From Nostoc linckia FACHB-104 (GTDB lineage Bacteria > Cyanobacteriota > Cyanobacteriia > Cyanobacteriales > Nostocaceae): a stretch of 64,000 nt of DNA. Location: the NCBI RefSeq assembly GCF_014696615.1, contig NZ_JACJQJ010000027.1, positions 1 to 64,000 of the forward strand. The letters are read 5' to 3'. Below are positions 26,757-36,253 of this stretch, piece after piece (the stretch's first letter is position 1; every line of letters starts with the position of its first letter). Made by a program: the position numbers and the translations under genes. The notes beneath the pieces were generated by a model, which was not told where the DNA came from, made no database searches, and saw nothing but the letters and a program-made list of their open reading frames with translations.

Positions 26757-28877
26757 CTATTTACCTACTAAAATTGCCACAGAGCGATCGCCCATCAGCA
26801 ATGCAGCTTGATTGTCTAGTACTGGTTCTTTTCCTGGTTCCCAGCTATCATCTGGTGGATTTGCGCCAGTATTAGCAAAGACATGCCACTTCATTCCCGG
26901 ATGCAATCGGGGAATTTCAAACCACTGGGCTTGCCAGTGCATATTCATTGCTACATAAATGTAGTTATCTGCTACTGTTCCCTGTTTGGCGTGTTTGCCA
27001 CAAAGCATAAAAGCTATAGTACGACAGGAATCAGACCAATCAGCATTCCAAGCTTGAGTGCCATGCCAGGTAATATCTGCATAGCCACTACCTACATAAT
27101 CCCGATTTTGGAAATGCCATTCGTTTCTCAAGACTGGATGGGCATTGCGGAAGGCGATGCAGTGTTTAAAAAACTTAAACAAATCTGCATTCTTTTCTAG
27201 CAGTTTCCAGTCTAACCAGTTCAACTCATTATCGTGGCAATAAGTGTTATTATTGCCTTTCTGAGTGCGTCCTACTTCATCTCCCATGAGAATCATCGGC
27301 ACACCCTGAGAAACCATCAACATGGCGATCGCATTTTTAATCTGGCGATGGCGTAAAGCATTAATGCCTGGATCGTCGGTTGGCCCTTCCCAACCACAGT
27401 TCCAGCTATCATTATCATTGCTGCCATCGTTGTTGTTTTCACCATTGGCTTCATTGTGTTTCCCATTGTAGGAAACCAAATCCATCATGGTAAAACCATC
27501 GTGGGCAGTAATGAAATTAATGGAAGTTGCTGGCGCACGACCAGACCAAGCGTATAAATCGGGAGAACCTTGTAAACGTTGAGCTGCATCGCCAACGCTA
27601 CCATCTCCTTTTAAGAATTTACGGATACCATCACGGTATTTACCATTCCATTCTGCCCAACGTCCATAAGCTGGGAAAGAACCTACTTGGTATAAACCGC
27701 CTGCATCCCAAGCTTCCGCAATCAGTTTACATTTAGCCAAAATTGGGTCAAAGGCCAAAGATTCTAGCAGTGGCGGATTTGCTAAGGGTGCGCCCCAAGG
27801 ATCACGCCCTAAAATGGCGGCTAAGTCAAACCGGAAACCGTCTATATGATATTCTGATGCCCAGTAACGCAAACAGTCTAGTACTATCCCCCGTACTACT
27901 GGGTTATTACAATTGAGAGTATTACCAGTACCACTGAAGTTATAATAATACCCTTCAGGGGTCAACATATAGTAAGTTTTATTGTCAATGCCACGGAAAG
28001 AAATGGTCGGCCCGTTTTCGTTGCCTTCCGCAGTGTGGTTGAATACTACGTCTAAAATTACCTCAATCCCGTTTTTGTGTAATTCCTTGACTAAAGATTT
28101 CAACTCATCAACCTGCATCCCAAATTTGCCTGTAGCTGCGTAACCAGCTTTGGGAGCAAAAAAACCAACTGTACTATAACCCCAGTAATTGTAAAGAGTT
28201 TCTCCTGTTTGCGGGTTAGGACGACTGTTTTCAAATTCATCGAATTCATAAATGGGCATCAATTCCACCGCATTGACACCCAATTCTTTTAAGTAAGGAA
28301 TTTTTTCCCGAATCCCGGCAAATGTTCCTTTATGATTATCTTTGACTCCCGAAGAAGGATGACGGGTAAAGCTGCGGACGTGCATTTCATAGATAATCTG
28401 ATCCGCTGGTGGAATTTCTAAAGGACGGTCATCTTCCCAATCAAAATCGTCAAAGGAAATTCTAGCTCGATGGTGATAAATATCATTCCAATCTGGGGTA
28501 ACTCCCCAAACATCCCGACCACCAATAATTTTGGCGTAGGGGTCCATCAAGATTTTAGCTTTATCAAACCAGTGACCTTCTCGGAAATTATTTGGCCCGT
28601 CCATACGATAGCCGTATTCCAGATTTTCGTAATCTAGGTCAAATACGACCATGCAATAGACATTACCAATCCGAAACTCCTGCGGAAAAGGAATTTCTAC
28701 CAACGGTTGTTTGGCGTGCTTCTTAAACAGGACTAAAGTACAGGATGTGGCTTGACTCGAAAAAATAGAGAAGTTAACCCCTCCCGGTACTAAGGTTGCA
28801 CCGAACGGGAATGGTTTGCCATTACGTAATTTAAAACCTTCATAAGTATGCGTTGGATGAATATCAATTCTTTCCAT
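26757..28877 (-). CDS. glgX: glycogen debranching enzyme GlgX (isoamylase type, GH13)
   Basis: A 706-residue enzyme that hydrolyses alpha-1,6 branches of glycogen. An N-terminal carbohydrate-binding-like domain (about 10-120) precedes the GH13 barrel. The catalytic triad is intact: nucleophile D351 in GFRFDLA, acid/base E388 in IAEAWDAGG and D460 in TAHDG. Length is normal. It lies between two STAS genes in the icfG-like cluster, the arrangement known from Synechocystis, which links regulated phospho-signalling to glycogen use. The distance to the upstream STAS gene is 48 bases, so they are probably co-transcribed. Confidence 0.93.
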   Translation of the reverse strand: MERIDIHPTHTYEGFKLRNGKPFPFGATLVPGGVNFSIFSSQATSCTLVLFKKHAKQPLVEIPFPQEFRIGNVYCMVVFDLDYENLEYGYRMDGPNNFREGHWFDKAKILMDPYAKIIGGRDVWGVTPDWNDIYHHRARISFDDFDWEDDRPLEIPPADQIIYEMHVRSFTRHPSSGVKDNHKGTFAGIREKIPYLKELGVNAVELMPIYEFDEFENSRPNPQTGETLYNYWGYSTVGFFAPKAGYAATGKFGMQVDELKSLVKELHKNGIEVILDVVFNHTAEGNENGPTISFRGIDNKTYYMLTPEGYYYNFSGTGNTLNCNNPVVRGIVLDCLRYWASEYHIDGFRFDLAAILGRDPWGAPLANPPLLESLAFDPILAKCKLIAEAWDAGGLYQVGSFPAYGRWAEWNGKYRDGIRKFLKGDGSVGDAAQRLQGSPDLYAWSGRAPATSINFITAHDGFTMMDLVSYNGKHNEANGENNNDGSNDNDSWNCGWEGPTDDPGINALRHRQIKNAIAMLMVSQGVPMILMGDEVGRTQKGNNNTYCHDNELNWLDWKLLEKNADLFKFFKHCIAFRNAHPVLRNEWHFQNRDYVGSGYADITWHGTQAWNADWSDSCRTIAFMLCGKHAKQGTVADNYIYVAMNMHWQAQWFEIPRLHPGMKWHVFANTGANPPDDSWEPGKEPVLDNQAALLMGDRSVAILVGK

Positions 28878-28925
28878 TGTTACTTGTCCTTATTTTCCTG
28901 TTGTCAGTAGTCACTGCCAATCCTC

Positions 28926-29258
28926 CTATGTCAGTATTGCTAATGCTTCATCAATAGTTTCGCTAGTCGTAAAAAAGTCAAGGAATCCTGTGACTGACAT
29001 GGTGTCTCGAATATCCTCAGTTAAGCCAACCAATACTAGCTTGCCTTCTTTGGCAGTTGCTTGGCGATACAGAGACAGCAACATCCGCAAGCCAGCGCTG
29101 GACATATAAGGTACCGCAGTCATATCGAGAAGAATCTTACTTCCTGGTTGAGCCAGAGGTAAAACTTTTTCTGTCACAGATGGTGCTGTACTCGCATCTA
29201 CGTCACCTGTAAGCTCAGCTACCTTTACGTCTTCAATTGTCTTGATGTTAATTTCCAT
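28926..29258 (-). CDS. STAS-domain anti-anti-sigma protein, second copy
   Basis: A 110-residue single STAS domain. The phosphorylation loop is YMSSAGLRML with S54 aligned to the usual phosphoserine. I use the ATG at 29258; a TTG four codons upstream is possible but poorly placed. It is only moderately similar to the other STAS protein (26327-26665), so the two may answer different kinases or phosphatases. It lies between the AGE homologue and glgX. Confidence 0.87.
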   Translation of the reverse strand: MEINIKTIEDVKVAELTGDVDASTAPSVTEKVLPLAQPGSKILLDMTAVPYMSSAGLRMLLSLYRQATAKEGKLVLVGLTEDIRDTMSVTGFLDFFTTSETIDEALAILT

Positions 29259-29345
29259 ATTTATTGCCAAGTTCCACTGAATTCGTAATGAAGGAATGGG
29301 AATAAAGAGAAGGGTTTTCTCTTACCCCCATTGTTTCATCTATAG

Positions 29346-31160
29346 CTACACAGGTACAATCTGCACCTTAACTTTTACCCGTTCGTTAGTCTTGGGTAAA
29401 TTGACAGTTAGAGCTTGAGCATCAAAGTTGCTGTAAGGTTCTCCGTCGATTTCACACTTGCCAATTTTAATACTTCCAGGTGGGAGAATATCCGGTGATA
29501 CTCGGAGAATATTATCAGGGAAGCCACCAGGAATAGGCTTAAAGTAAAAGTCCATTGGCTGCTTAGTAATTAGCAAGTTGGTATAAACTGCTGCTAAATA
29601 GCATAGCTCAAAGGAGTGGTAACCACTCATGGAGTGCGACCCTTTACCCCGTTCGTTACCACCAGCCAGATAAGGAATACCATTGGCAAGAACGTTAAAG
29701 TAAACGCCACCTTCTTCTAAATCGAGGAACCAAGCATTGTAAAAGGCTGCGGATTCACGGGCTAAACGGTGATATTCTTTGTTGCCCACAATGCCAGTTA
29801 AGATTAAATAAGCTAAGATGGCTTGTTCTTGTTGCCACCAAGCTTTGCGATCGTGCCATACAAAGCGGTAATATTTTTCCCCTTCCCCTAGCAATCTTTC
29901 TACAACGTCATACCAACCGCCACGTTGTTGATCGCTACCTACACTAGGCATAATATCAGCGATTTTTTGGGCTAAATTAGCATAGCCATCCTTGGCTTTG
30001 AGGCTGTGCATCCGCATCAAGTTCCAAGAAATCTTCAAGTTATGACCAACTACAGCCCGATTTTGCTGCCAACCCCAAGTTGTATCAGCAGACCAATCTT
30101 GATAGAAACGTTCTTGCACAAATGGGCTGTTGGCATAATCTGGGAAGCGTTTCTCGATGGTGTCGAAGGTATACTCCAACATATCGGCATATTCTTGCTT
30201 ACCTGTAGCCAACCATAAGTTAATTAAATAAGCTGGGGCGTGGTCACCAACAGAGTTCCAGTTCTTTTTACCTTTATTATGGCCTAGGGAATCGCTGAGA
30301 GGATCTAGGGTAAAGGGATCGAGGTGAGAGAAGTATCCACCTTCTGGGCCTTTATCCAAGAAGAAGTTGTTAAACAACTTAATCGTCTTCTCGGTATCAT
30401 CCATAATTTTGGGATCGCCAGTACAGCGATAGGTTTGGATGGGGCCAGCTAAGGCATAAATTTGTTCGTAGGCGGGAATCGCGTAGTAGTCATCCCCAAA
30501 TTCGGAAGCAAAGATTTTTTCTTCGCGATCGCCATTCACGTCAATACCGTGATACCAATAAACGATGCCTTCGTCTGAGTCTACAAACCGCATGTGTTCG
30601 CGCAGGTATTCGGTACCTCTTTCAGCGGCTCTCAAAAAGCTATCATTACCAGTCATCAAGAAAGCTGTGGCGAAACCATATACTAAGCGGGAAATAGTAT
30701 CGGTTTCTTGACGAAAATTGGTAGTTGATAGAACTCCGCTCAAACTGAGAGTGGTGCGATAGTTACGATAGTCGTATTCTTTATCACCAAATTGGGCTTT
30801 GAGGTAGAATTTACCCAAAGCATTAACTTGCTTAATCCACCAATCTTGTTTTTCAAATACGTAATCGCCTTTTTGCCGACCTGCAAATACTATTTGTTTA
30901 GCATCAAACAAATCGCTATCTGGATAAAATACGCCGTAGGCAAACAAAAATCTACCTGGAGCCAGCATAGATTTCATGCTACCAGTCGCATCAGGGTAGC
31001 CTTCGTCAAAATTCTGAATTAGTTTGGCATAGGCCATCGGACTCAGCTTGGCTTTAAACTCTCTACCATCAGAGGTTTTGAGTCCAAACACATCGCCATT
31101 TGCGTCATAGTGAGTAACGTAACCAGCGATCAAATCTGAGAAGGGGAAATCGATACTCAT
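29346..31160 (-). CDS. AGE-family (N-acylglucosamine 2-epimerase-like) alpha/alpha-barrel protein
   Basis: A 604-residue protein. After an N-terminal ~110-residue segment it has the (alpha/alpha)6-barrel pattern of N-acyl-D-glucosamine 2-epimerases and cellobiose/mannose isomerases, with features such as RFVWHDRKAWWQQEQA and GGWYDVVE. The real substrate is unknown; the cyanobacterial homologue beside icfG in Synechocystis is also uncharacterised. I chose the ATG at 31160, with GGAG nine bases upstream, over a TTG five codons earlier. It is probably the first gene of the icfG-like cluster. Confidence 0.8.
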   Translation of the reverse strand: MSIDFPFSDLIAGYVTHYDANGDVFGLKTSDGREFKAKLSPMAYAKLIQNFDEGYPDATGSMKSMLAPGRFLFAYGVFYPDSDLFDAKQIVFAGRQKGDYVFEKQDWWIKQVNALGKFYLKAQFGDKEYDYRNYRTTLSLSGVLSTTNFRQETDTISRLVYGFATAFLMTGNDSFLRAAERGTEYLREHMRFVDSDEGIVYWYHGIDVNGDREEKIFASEFGDDYYAIPAYEQIYALAGPIQTYRCTGDPKIMDDTEKTIKLFNNFFLDKGPEGGYFSHLDPFTLDPLSDSLGHNKGKKNWNSVGDHAPAYLINLWLATGKQEYADMLEYTFDTIEKRFPDYANSPFVQERFYQDWSADTTWGWQQNRAVVGHNLKISWNLMRMHSLKAKDGYANLAQKIADIMPSVGSDQQRGGWYDVVERLLGEGEKYYRFVWHDRKAWWQQEQAILAYLILTGIVGNKEYHRLARESAAFYNAWFLDLEEGGVYFNVLANGIPYLAGGNERGKGSHSMSGYHSFELCYLAAVYTNLLITKQPMDFYFKPIPGGFPDNILRVSPDILPPGSIKIGKCEIDGEPYSNFDAQALTVNLPKTNERVKVKVQIVPV

Positions 31161-31303
31161 GGTAGTCTTCTCCAAGGAATTTTAGAGGAGGATGAGAGAA
31201 AGGCTAAAGGCTGAAAAAAATTGTTATATTTTCAGACTGGAAGTAGAACTTCTTATCGATGGGTTTGTTACTTATACTTCATAGTTCCTACTTCATCCTT
31301 CAG

Positions 31304-31981
31304 TTAGCGATCAAAACGGCTGGATAATTTTTGAAACCGCTTGCGGTCTAAAGGATTGGGCAGTATGTAGTACAAGGCAACAATGATAAAAACCAATTTT
31401 GCTAATGTGAGGCTGACAAAAGATATGGCGATCGCAAATAAATAGGCTAAGGGTGCAATTAAGTTACGACGGTGAACAAAAGCAATAAAGTTTTTATCCT
31501 CTTGAGTCTCATCTAAGAGGCGATAAGTTGAAGCATACCACCACATCACATCCATAGCTATGCCAGCTAGGACTAAAGTTGAAGCGTAGGCAATGATTGC
31601 GATTCTTTGATTAGGATACTCGCTAAGTAGTGCAGTTGGAAAAGGCATAGAAGCAACACATAGCAAGAAGAGAATATTCAGCCATAGCAGCACTCTGTCA
31701 TGGCGTTTGATATGCATAAATGTGTTGTGATGGCCGATCCAATAAATGCCTAAGACTACAAAACTGATGATATGAGCGATAATTTTCGGTAACAAATGCA
31801 TTAGTGCATGAGGCAGTTCTTTATCTACCAAACCAGGTTCGATATGGGGAACTTTAATCTCTAGCACTAACAAGGTGATGACAATAGCAAAAACGCCATC
31901 ACTTAAGGCTATTATGCGCTCATTTCCATGAAAAGCAGCGGTAGGTTTTTCACTTTTAACAGTATTGTCTTCGTTAGACAT
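31304..31981 (-). CDS. TMEM175-family (DUF1211) potassium channel-like protein
   Basis: A 225-residue membrane protein with about six spans. The family signature, R-x3-LSDGVFAIxITLLVLEI, lies at residues about 23-43 in the first span; it forms the pore in characterised bacterial TMEM175 channels. A GGAG site lies ten bases before the ATG. It is 143 bases upstream of the AGE gene in the same direction but has no obvious link to partner switching. Potassium channel function is inferred from family only. Confidence 0.82.
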   Translation of the reverse strand: MSNEDNTVKSEKPTAAFHGNERIIALSDGVFAIVITLLVLEIKVPHIEPGLVDKELPHALMHLLPKIIAHIISFVVLGIYWIGHHNTFMHIKRHDRVLLWLNILFLLCVASMPFPTALLSEYPNQRIAIIAYASTLVLAGIAMDVMWWYASTYRLLDETQEDKNFIAFVHRRNLIAPLAYLFAIAISFVSLTLAKLVFIIVALYYILPNPLDRKRFQKLSSRFDR

Positions 31982-32105
31982 TAGCGGCGATCTCCTGAAT
32001 CTTCATCCTACTGTTGTGTCAGTATGGCATACATAATGTAGGTAGAGTATAGATTATTGAAGTCCTACGCAAAAATTTGAAAATCCAATAACTGGCTCTC
32101 CAAAA

Positions 32106-32540
32106 CTATAGAGGGGGAGGATTATCTTCATCAGTAAAACCTTGGCTGATTTCTACAATATTGCCATCGGGATCGGCAACCCAAACAGTACGCCATCCAG
32201 GAATATAATCATCAAAATTTAAAGGGCCAAGAGTGATTTTGGCATCGTCTCCCATTTCTGCGAGTTTGCCATCTACGCTATCAACTTTAAAAGCGAGTTG
32301 ACGTACTCCTGGGTACTGCGGCCCATCATTAATTGGTGGTGGTACGGGAGATTCTTCTTTGGCTTTAAATAGTTCTAAATAAAAGGCACTATCTGCCATT
32401 TTAATAAACACTATTTGATCACCGTCAGGGAGTTTGGCTACCCTAGCGCGTTTAAAACCAAAATATTGGCTGTAAAATTTTTCAGTTGCGATCGGATCTT
32501 TACAAGTAAGTGCAACTTGAGAAAAGATTTGTAAACCCAT
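32106..32540 (-). CDS. VOC-superfamily (glyoxalase/dioxygenase-like) protein
   Basis: A 144-residue protein with two beta-alpha-beta-beta-beta modules of the vicinal oxygen chelate fold (first near 5-60, second near 75-135). The two positions that are usually metal-binding His are Gln here (SQVALTCKD and RQLAFKVD), while the two Glu (YLELF, NIVEIS) remain. It may bind metal atypically, as some glyoxalases use Gln, or serve another role. It lies 24 bases after the DJ-1-like gene and is likely co-transcribed with it. Confidence 0.8.
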   Translation of the reverse strand: MGLQIFSQVALTCKDPIATEKFYSQYFGFKRARVAKLPDGDQIVFIKMADSAFYLELFKAKEESPVPPPINDGPQYPGVRQLAFKVDSVDGKLAEMGDDAKITLGPLNFDDYIPGWRTVWVADPDGNIVEISQGFTDEDNPPPL

Positions 32541-32564
32541 AACTCTGTTTAGCCTTAATTTTTC

Positions 32565-33134
32565 TTAACGTTCTGCCAAGATTTCAATGATTTTTTTGGC
32601 GAATAGGTGAGCATGACCGCCACTACGCCCAGTCACCAAATCACCATCGACAACGACATCTTCGTTGGTATAGATAGCGCCCATATTTACTACATCACCA
32701 TGTAGGTTGTTATGACAAGTTACGGGGCGGCCCTTGACTAATTCTGGTACAGGAGATACTAACCACATCCCATGACAAATGATTCCTTTGAGGATATTTT
32801 TGTCTGCGAATGCTCTTTGAAGAAACTCACAGGCGGGAGGCATTTGAGTCACATCTTCTGTATATCGCAGGCGGTCAGAAACCATAGCAGATGGAACTAT
32901 GATGGCAGCATAGCTTTTCAGTTCTTCATCATCTATCGTTTCAAAACTTTTGTGACACTCAAAGGGTGCATGATATTCATGTCCTTTGAAAGTTAGATAT
33001 GATTGACCCCAAAGGCGACTGAGAAAATGCAGTTCTGCACCTTCTTCGGGAAAGCGGTAATTGTAATACCAAATCTCGTGTTCGTAAAAGTCGCTTTCAA
33101 TTAGGATACCAATCTTTTTTCCCTTGAGTTTCAT
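32565..33134 (-). CDS. DJ-1/PfpI-family protein
   Basis: A 189-residue cytoplasmic protein of the DJ-1/PfpI/ThiJ superfamily. The nucleophile elbow is at C120 in IICHGMWL, and an acidic residue lies in LIESDFYEHE near residue 13. Family members are glyoxalases, deglycase-like proteins, chaperones or amidases; the exact activity is not readable. It lies 14 bases after the MDR oxidoreductase and 24 bases before the VOC gene, suggesting a small reactive-carbonyl or quinone detoxification operon. Confidence 0.85.
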   Translation of the reverse strand: MKLKGKKIGILIESDFYEHEIWYYNYRFPEEGAELHFLSRLWGQSYLTFKGHEYHAPFECHKSFETIDDEELKSYAAIIVPSAMVSDRLRYTEDVTQMPPACEFLQRAFADKNILKGIICHGMWLVSPVPELVKGRPVTCHNNLHGDVVNMGAIYTNEDVVVDGDLVTGRSGGHAHLFAKKIIEILAER

Positions 33135-33148
33135 AATCTTGACTTACC

Positions 33149-34132
33149 TTAAGGATCTATTTGAGCAACTATTTTTCCCCTGACATGGCGACCTGAAAGA
33201 CGCACCAATGCTTGAGGAATTTCTTCTAAAGAAATTACTTCTTGGAGGATGGGATTAATTTGATGATGGGTAACTAATTTAGCTAATTCTTGACCAATTT
33301 CTGCAAGTTCTGCTTGGGCTTTAATATCACCTAATAAATAAGCCATCCCTAAAGCTATATCATGGACAGAAATTGCTTTACCAAAGGATTGCATTTGACT
33401 GAAATTAGGTAATCCCGCTACACAGGCAATACCACCACCAAAAGCTAGCAAATCAAGTCCAGCGGTGGCATTAGCAGAACTGACTGTATCAATTATGGCA
33501 TCAACGCCTCGTCCTTGAGTAATTTCCCTGACTCTAGCGCTAACATCCTCACTGTTGTAATCGATGACTTCACTAGCGCCTAGCTGACGCACCCATTCTC
33601 TATTACGTGCAGAACAGGTAGAAATCACTTTGAGTCCGGCGAGGGCAGCTAACTGCACGGCAAAGCCTCCCACCCCTCCTGCAGCTCCGTGAATGAGGAT
33701 GGTGTGGTCTGGTTGGATATGTAATTTGTGATAGAGAACTTGGTAGGCGGTAAAACCTGCACAGGGTAAAGCTGCTGCTGCCGTAAAAGAGAGACTATCG
33801 GGTAGAGAAGCAATAGTATGGGCGGTGGTAATTGCCCATTGGGCGAACCCACCTGGCTTGGAGAAATCGCCGTGATAATAAATGCGATCGCCTATTTCCC
33901 AACCAGTGACATTGGCACCGATAGCGTCTATAGTACCAGCCACGTCTAGACCAGGAATAAAGGGATAATTCCAACTAGGAAATCCCCGCCCCATAAATTG
34001 GTAATCTGCTGGATTTAAGCCGACAGCCTTGACTTTAACTCTGACTTCTCCCTCACCGGGTTCGGGCTGAGGTACTTGGGCAAGGCGGAGGGTTTCTGGA
34101 GAACCTGGTCGGTCGAGAATCAGTGCTTTCAT
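33149..34132 (-). CDS. quinone-oxidoreductase-like MDR protein, copy 1
   Basis: A 327-residue medium-chain dehydrogenase/reductase with a GroES-like N-terminal half and an NAD(P)-binding Rossmann half (HGAAGGVGGFAVQLA near residue 145). No structural zinc cysteine cluster is seen, which fits the zeta-crystallin/QOR type. The ATG at 34132 gives the usual MKALIL start; an upstream GTG is possible. Two more MDR genes of this type (53502, 57102) lie beside CoxS- and CoxL-like genes; this one lies next to the CoxM-like gene. Confidence 0.85.
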   Translation of the reverse strand: MKALILDRPGSPETLRLAQVPQPEPGEGEVRVKVKAVGLNPADYQFMGRGFPSWNYPFIPGLDVAGTIDAIGANVTGWEIGDRIYYHGDFSKPGGFAQWAITTAHTIASLPDSLSFTAAAALPCAGFTAYQVLYHKLHIQPDHTILIHGAAGGVGGFAVQLAALAGLKVISTCSARNREWVRQLGASEVIDYNSEDVSARVREITQGRGVDAIIDTVSSANATAGLDLLAFGGGIACVAGLPNFSQMQSFGKAISVHDIALGMAYLLGDIKAQAELAEIGQELAKLVTHHQINPILQEVISLEEIPQALVRLSGRHVRGKIVAQIDP

Positions 34133-34338
34133 TAAATCTGTTTGCACCTCAGCAACCCTTTTGATGAGTAGACAATTCAGTTACCGCTATCCTCAAGCTT
34201 TGGTAAGTACTGTTTTTTCTTTCTTCTCTACAATTTCTCAGTCTGACTTTACGGAAAGTCTCGTTTTTATCTATATGCCCAGAATTTGTTCATGACCTCA
34301 AGCAGATCTAGAATCTGGAGGAATCAACAAAGCTGAAA

Positions 34339-35217
34339 CTAAGCAAATACAATACCAGATCTTTCTAAAGCTCGAGTTAAGGTGCGTTTAGTGTTAACCT
34401 CCATAATGTGGGCACGATATTCTGCGGAAGCATAGCGATCGCCTACTATAGAACCCACACTTGCTTTTGCCAACTTAGAGGCTGCTGCTATATTTTCAAC
34501 TGTGGGTGCTTTACCCTCTATAGCGGCCTCAACTTGAGTTAGTCTCACAGCATAGGGGGTAACACCAGTCACTGCTACGCGACATTTGTCTACTATGCCA
34601 TTGTTGATTTTTGCAACTGCGGTGGCAATCCCACAAAGAGTATAGCCAGTTGCAGGATGCTTAAAAGCTTGATAAGCACTGCCCTTACCAGAAGCATCAG
34701 CTGGTAAATCAATTGATGTGACAATTGCTTTTGATTGCCAATTACTTTGAAAAGATTTAGCAATCAATGGCGCTGCCTCAATCTGATGGCTACCTTCTGT
34801 ATCAATAGTGTTAAAACTCGCCTCTAGTACTAAAGCCACTGCTGTGAAATCACAAGCTAGGTCGCGATAGGCAAAAACATCACCGATTGTTTGCCAGTTG
34901 CGGATTTGAGCGTCTCCAATGTTGTTAACAGCCTCAAAAAGTGCTGGATAATTCTCCTGAATTTCGCGGGATGCTGCTACTTGAGCATAAGTAGTCATGG
35001 CATTGATTTGCAGGATATTCCCTGGATAGTTAATTCCTCGCAAACTAATAATTTTACCTAAATCTACCAACAGAGAAGGAGAGACATTGCCTCGTTTCAT
35101 TTCTGCAATCAGGCTGTGACTACCAGCTAAAATCAAAGCCTCTGCGTTATCTTTTAAGAACTTTACTGCAGCGTCCAGGCTTTCTGGCGCTACATAGTCA
35201 AATTGAACGGGAAGCAT
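34339..35217 (-). CDS. CoxM-like FAD subunit of a molybdenum hydroxylase, altered FAD motifs
   Basis: A 292-residue protein aligning end to end with the flavin subunit of CO dehydrogenase/xanthine dehydrogenase-type enzymes (start LPVQFDYVAPxS, then LVDL, AMTT, AEYRAHIM). The first FAD motif, usually AGGHS/AGGTD, is AGSHS (about 31-35). The second, usually TIGGN or TIGGD, reads TIGDV (about 111-115), and the following conserved DP is also changed. FAD binding is therefore doubtful. Its normal partners, CoxS-like and CoxL-like, are 15-22 kb away on the same strand. Confidence 0.82.
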   Translation of the reverse strand: MLPVQFDYVAPESLDAAVKFLKDNAEALILAGSHSLIAEMKRGNVSPSLLVDLGKIISLRGINYPGNILQINAMTTYAQVAASREIQENYPALFEAVNNIGDAQIRNWQTIGDVFAYRDLACDFTAVALVLEASFNTIDTEGSHQIEAAPLIAKSFQSNWQSKAIVTSIDLPADASGKGSAYQAFKHPATGYTLCGIATAVAKINNGIVDKCRVAVTGVTPYAVRLTQVEAAIEGKAPTVENIAAASKLAKASVGSIVGDRYASAEYRAHIMEVNTKRTLTRALERSGIVFA

Positions 35218-35785
35218 ATTAATTTTTACTCTTGATTATGGCTGTTTAAACATCAGGGACGAACTAAATGATTTTGATACCGATAAATCTCCCTATCTCT
35301 ATACTGGGTAATTATTTTATCAGGTGTCTGCTAATATTTGTTTTTAGTTCTAATAAGAATTTAATAGAAATTATGCGGTTTCTCTAGTTAATATTTCTAG
35401 CTAGAAAACCTTAAGATTTTCTATATTTTTAATATTTCGTATGCGAATAAATTATTTGTACATTTCAGATATGGAAATTCTAAATTCAAGATTCTATGCT
35501 ACTAGATTTATCAAATATTTAACTCTTTGTTAATCAGCTAGAATCCAAAATTTGCAATTTTTCAATGACATTGGTTAGTTATACACTTATATAAGTAAAT
35601 AATATAAGTCAATATTATCTTTATATCTAGCTATTTTTTGAATGCCTTTAGAGATTTATAACTGTATGTGAATATAACTTTTCTAATTTGAAAATTGAAA
35701 CTAGGTAAAAAAGGTTTTTATGCCATCTTGGTGTGATTGATCACATAGCAGTCTAGCGTCAAAGTCACGCCAGGAAAGAGCATAA
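35218..35785. other. 568-base intergenic region between CoxM-like gene and sufU
   Basis: Very AT-rich, without a credible open frame. TGTGA-TTGA-TCACA at 35732-35745 resembles a CRP site but has four, not six, central bases. No other signal is seen. Confidence 0.5.
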
Positions 35786-36253
35786 CTATGTCATAGGTTC
35801 TGAAGATTCTATTGCTGCTTTCAGCGTTTTCCAACCCAAGGTTGCACATTTTACTCGCAAAGGAAATTTAGATACTCCTTTAAGAATATTGAGCTTTTGT
35901 AATTCTCTTGGAAATTCCGTTTCTCCTTGCATCATGCTATGAAAAGATTCGATCATATTGAGGGCTTCGCTAATGCTTTTCCCTTGAACATAACCAGCCA
36001 TTAAATCAGCTGACGCGATTGAGATAGCACAACCTTCACCCTGGAATTTAATCTCCTCAATAGTGTCGCTAGCTTGATTGAGTTTTAAAGTTAGTTCGAT
36101 AGTATCGCCACAATAGGGATTAGAACACTTGTGATAACGATGAACTGGAATTGTTGTACCTCTATACCTGGGTTTTTTAGACCGTTCCTGAATCACCTGC
36201 TCGAAAGTGTGTCGCTGATTCTCCGGAGAGGCCGTTGCCCTTTGGGAAGCCAT
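35786..36253 (-). CDS. sufU: SufU-type iron-sulfur cluster scaffold/sulfur acceptor
   Basis: A 155-residue IscU/SufU-family protein. The zinc/cluster ligands are C48 and D50 (PYCGD), C75 (GEGCAIS) and C136 (RVKCATLGW), the SufU arrangement. It probably receives sulfur from a cysteine desulfurase in Fe-S assembly. It is single here; no suf operon surrounds it. It lies beside molybdenum-hydroxylase-like genes, one of which has lost its Fe-S ligands, but no direct link is visible. Confidence 0.83.
   Translation of the reverse strand: MASQRATASPENQRHTFEQVIQERSKKPRYRGTTIPVHRYHKCSNPYCGDTIELTLKLNQASDTIEEIKFQGEGCAISIASADLMAGYVQGKSISEALNMIESFHSMMQGETEFPRELQKLNILKGVSKFPLRVKCATLGWKTLKAAIESSEPMT

Noticed and set aside
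35732-35745. TGTGA...TCACA, CRP-like site
   Set aside because: Only four central bases instead of six, and it is not placed before an obvious promoter.
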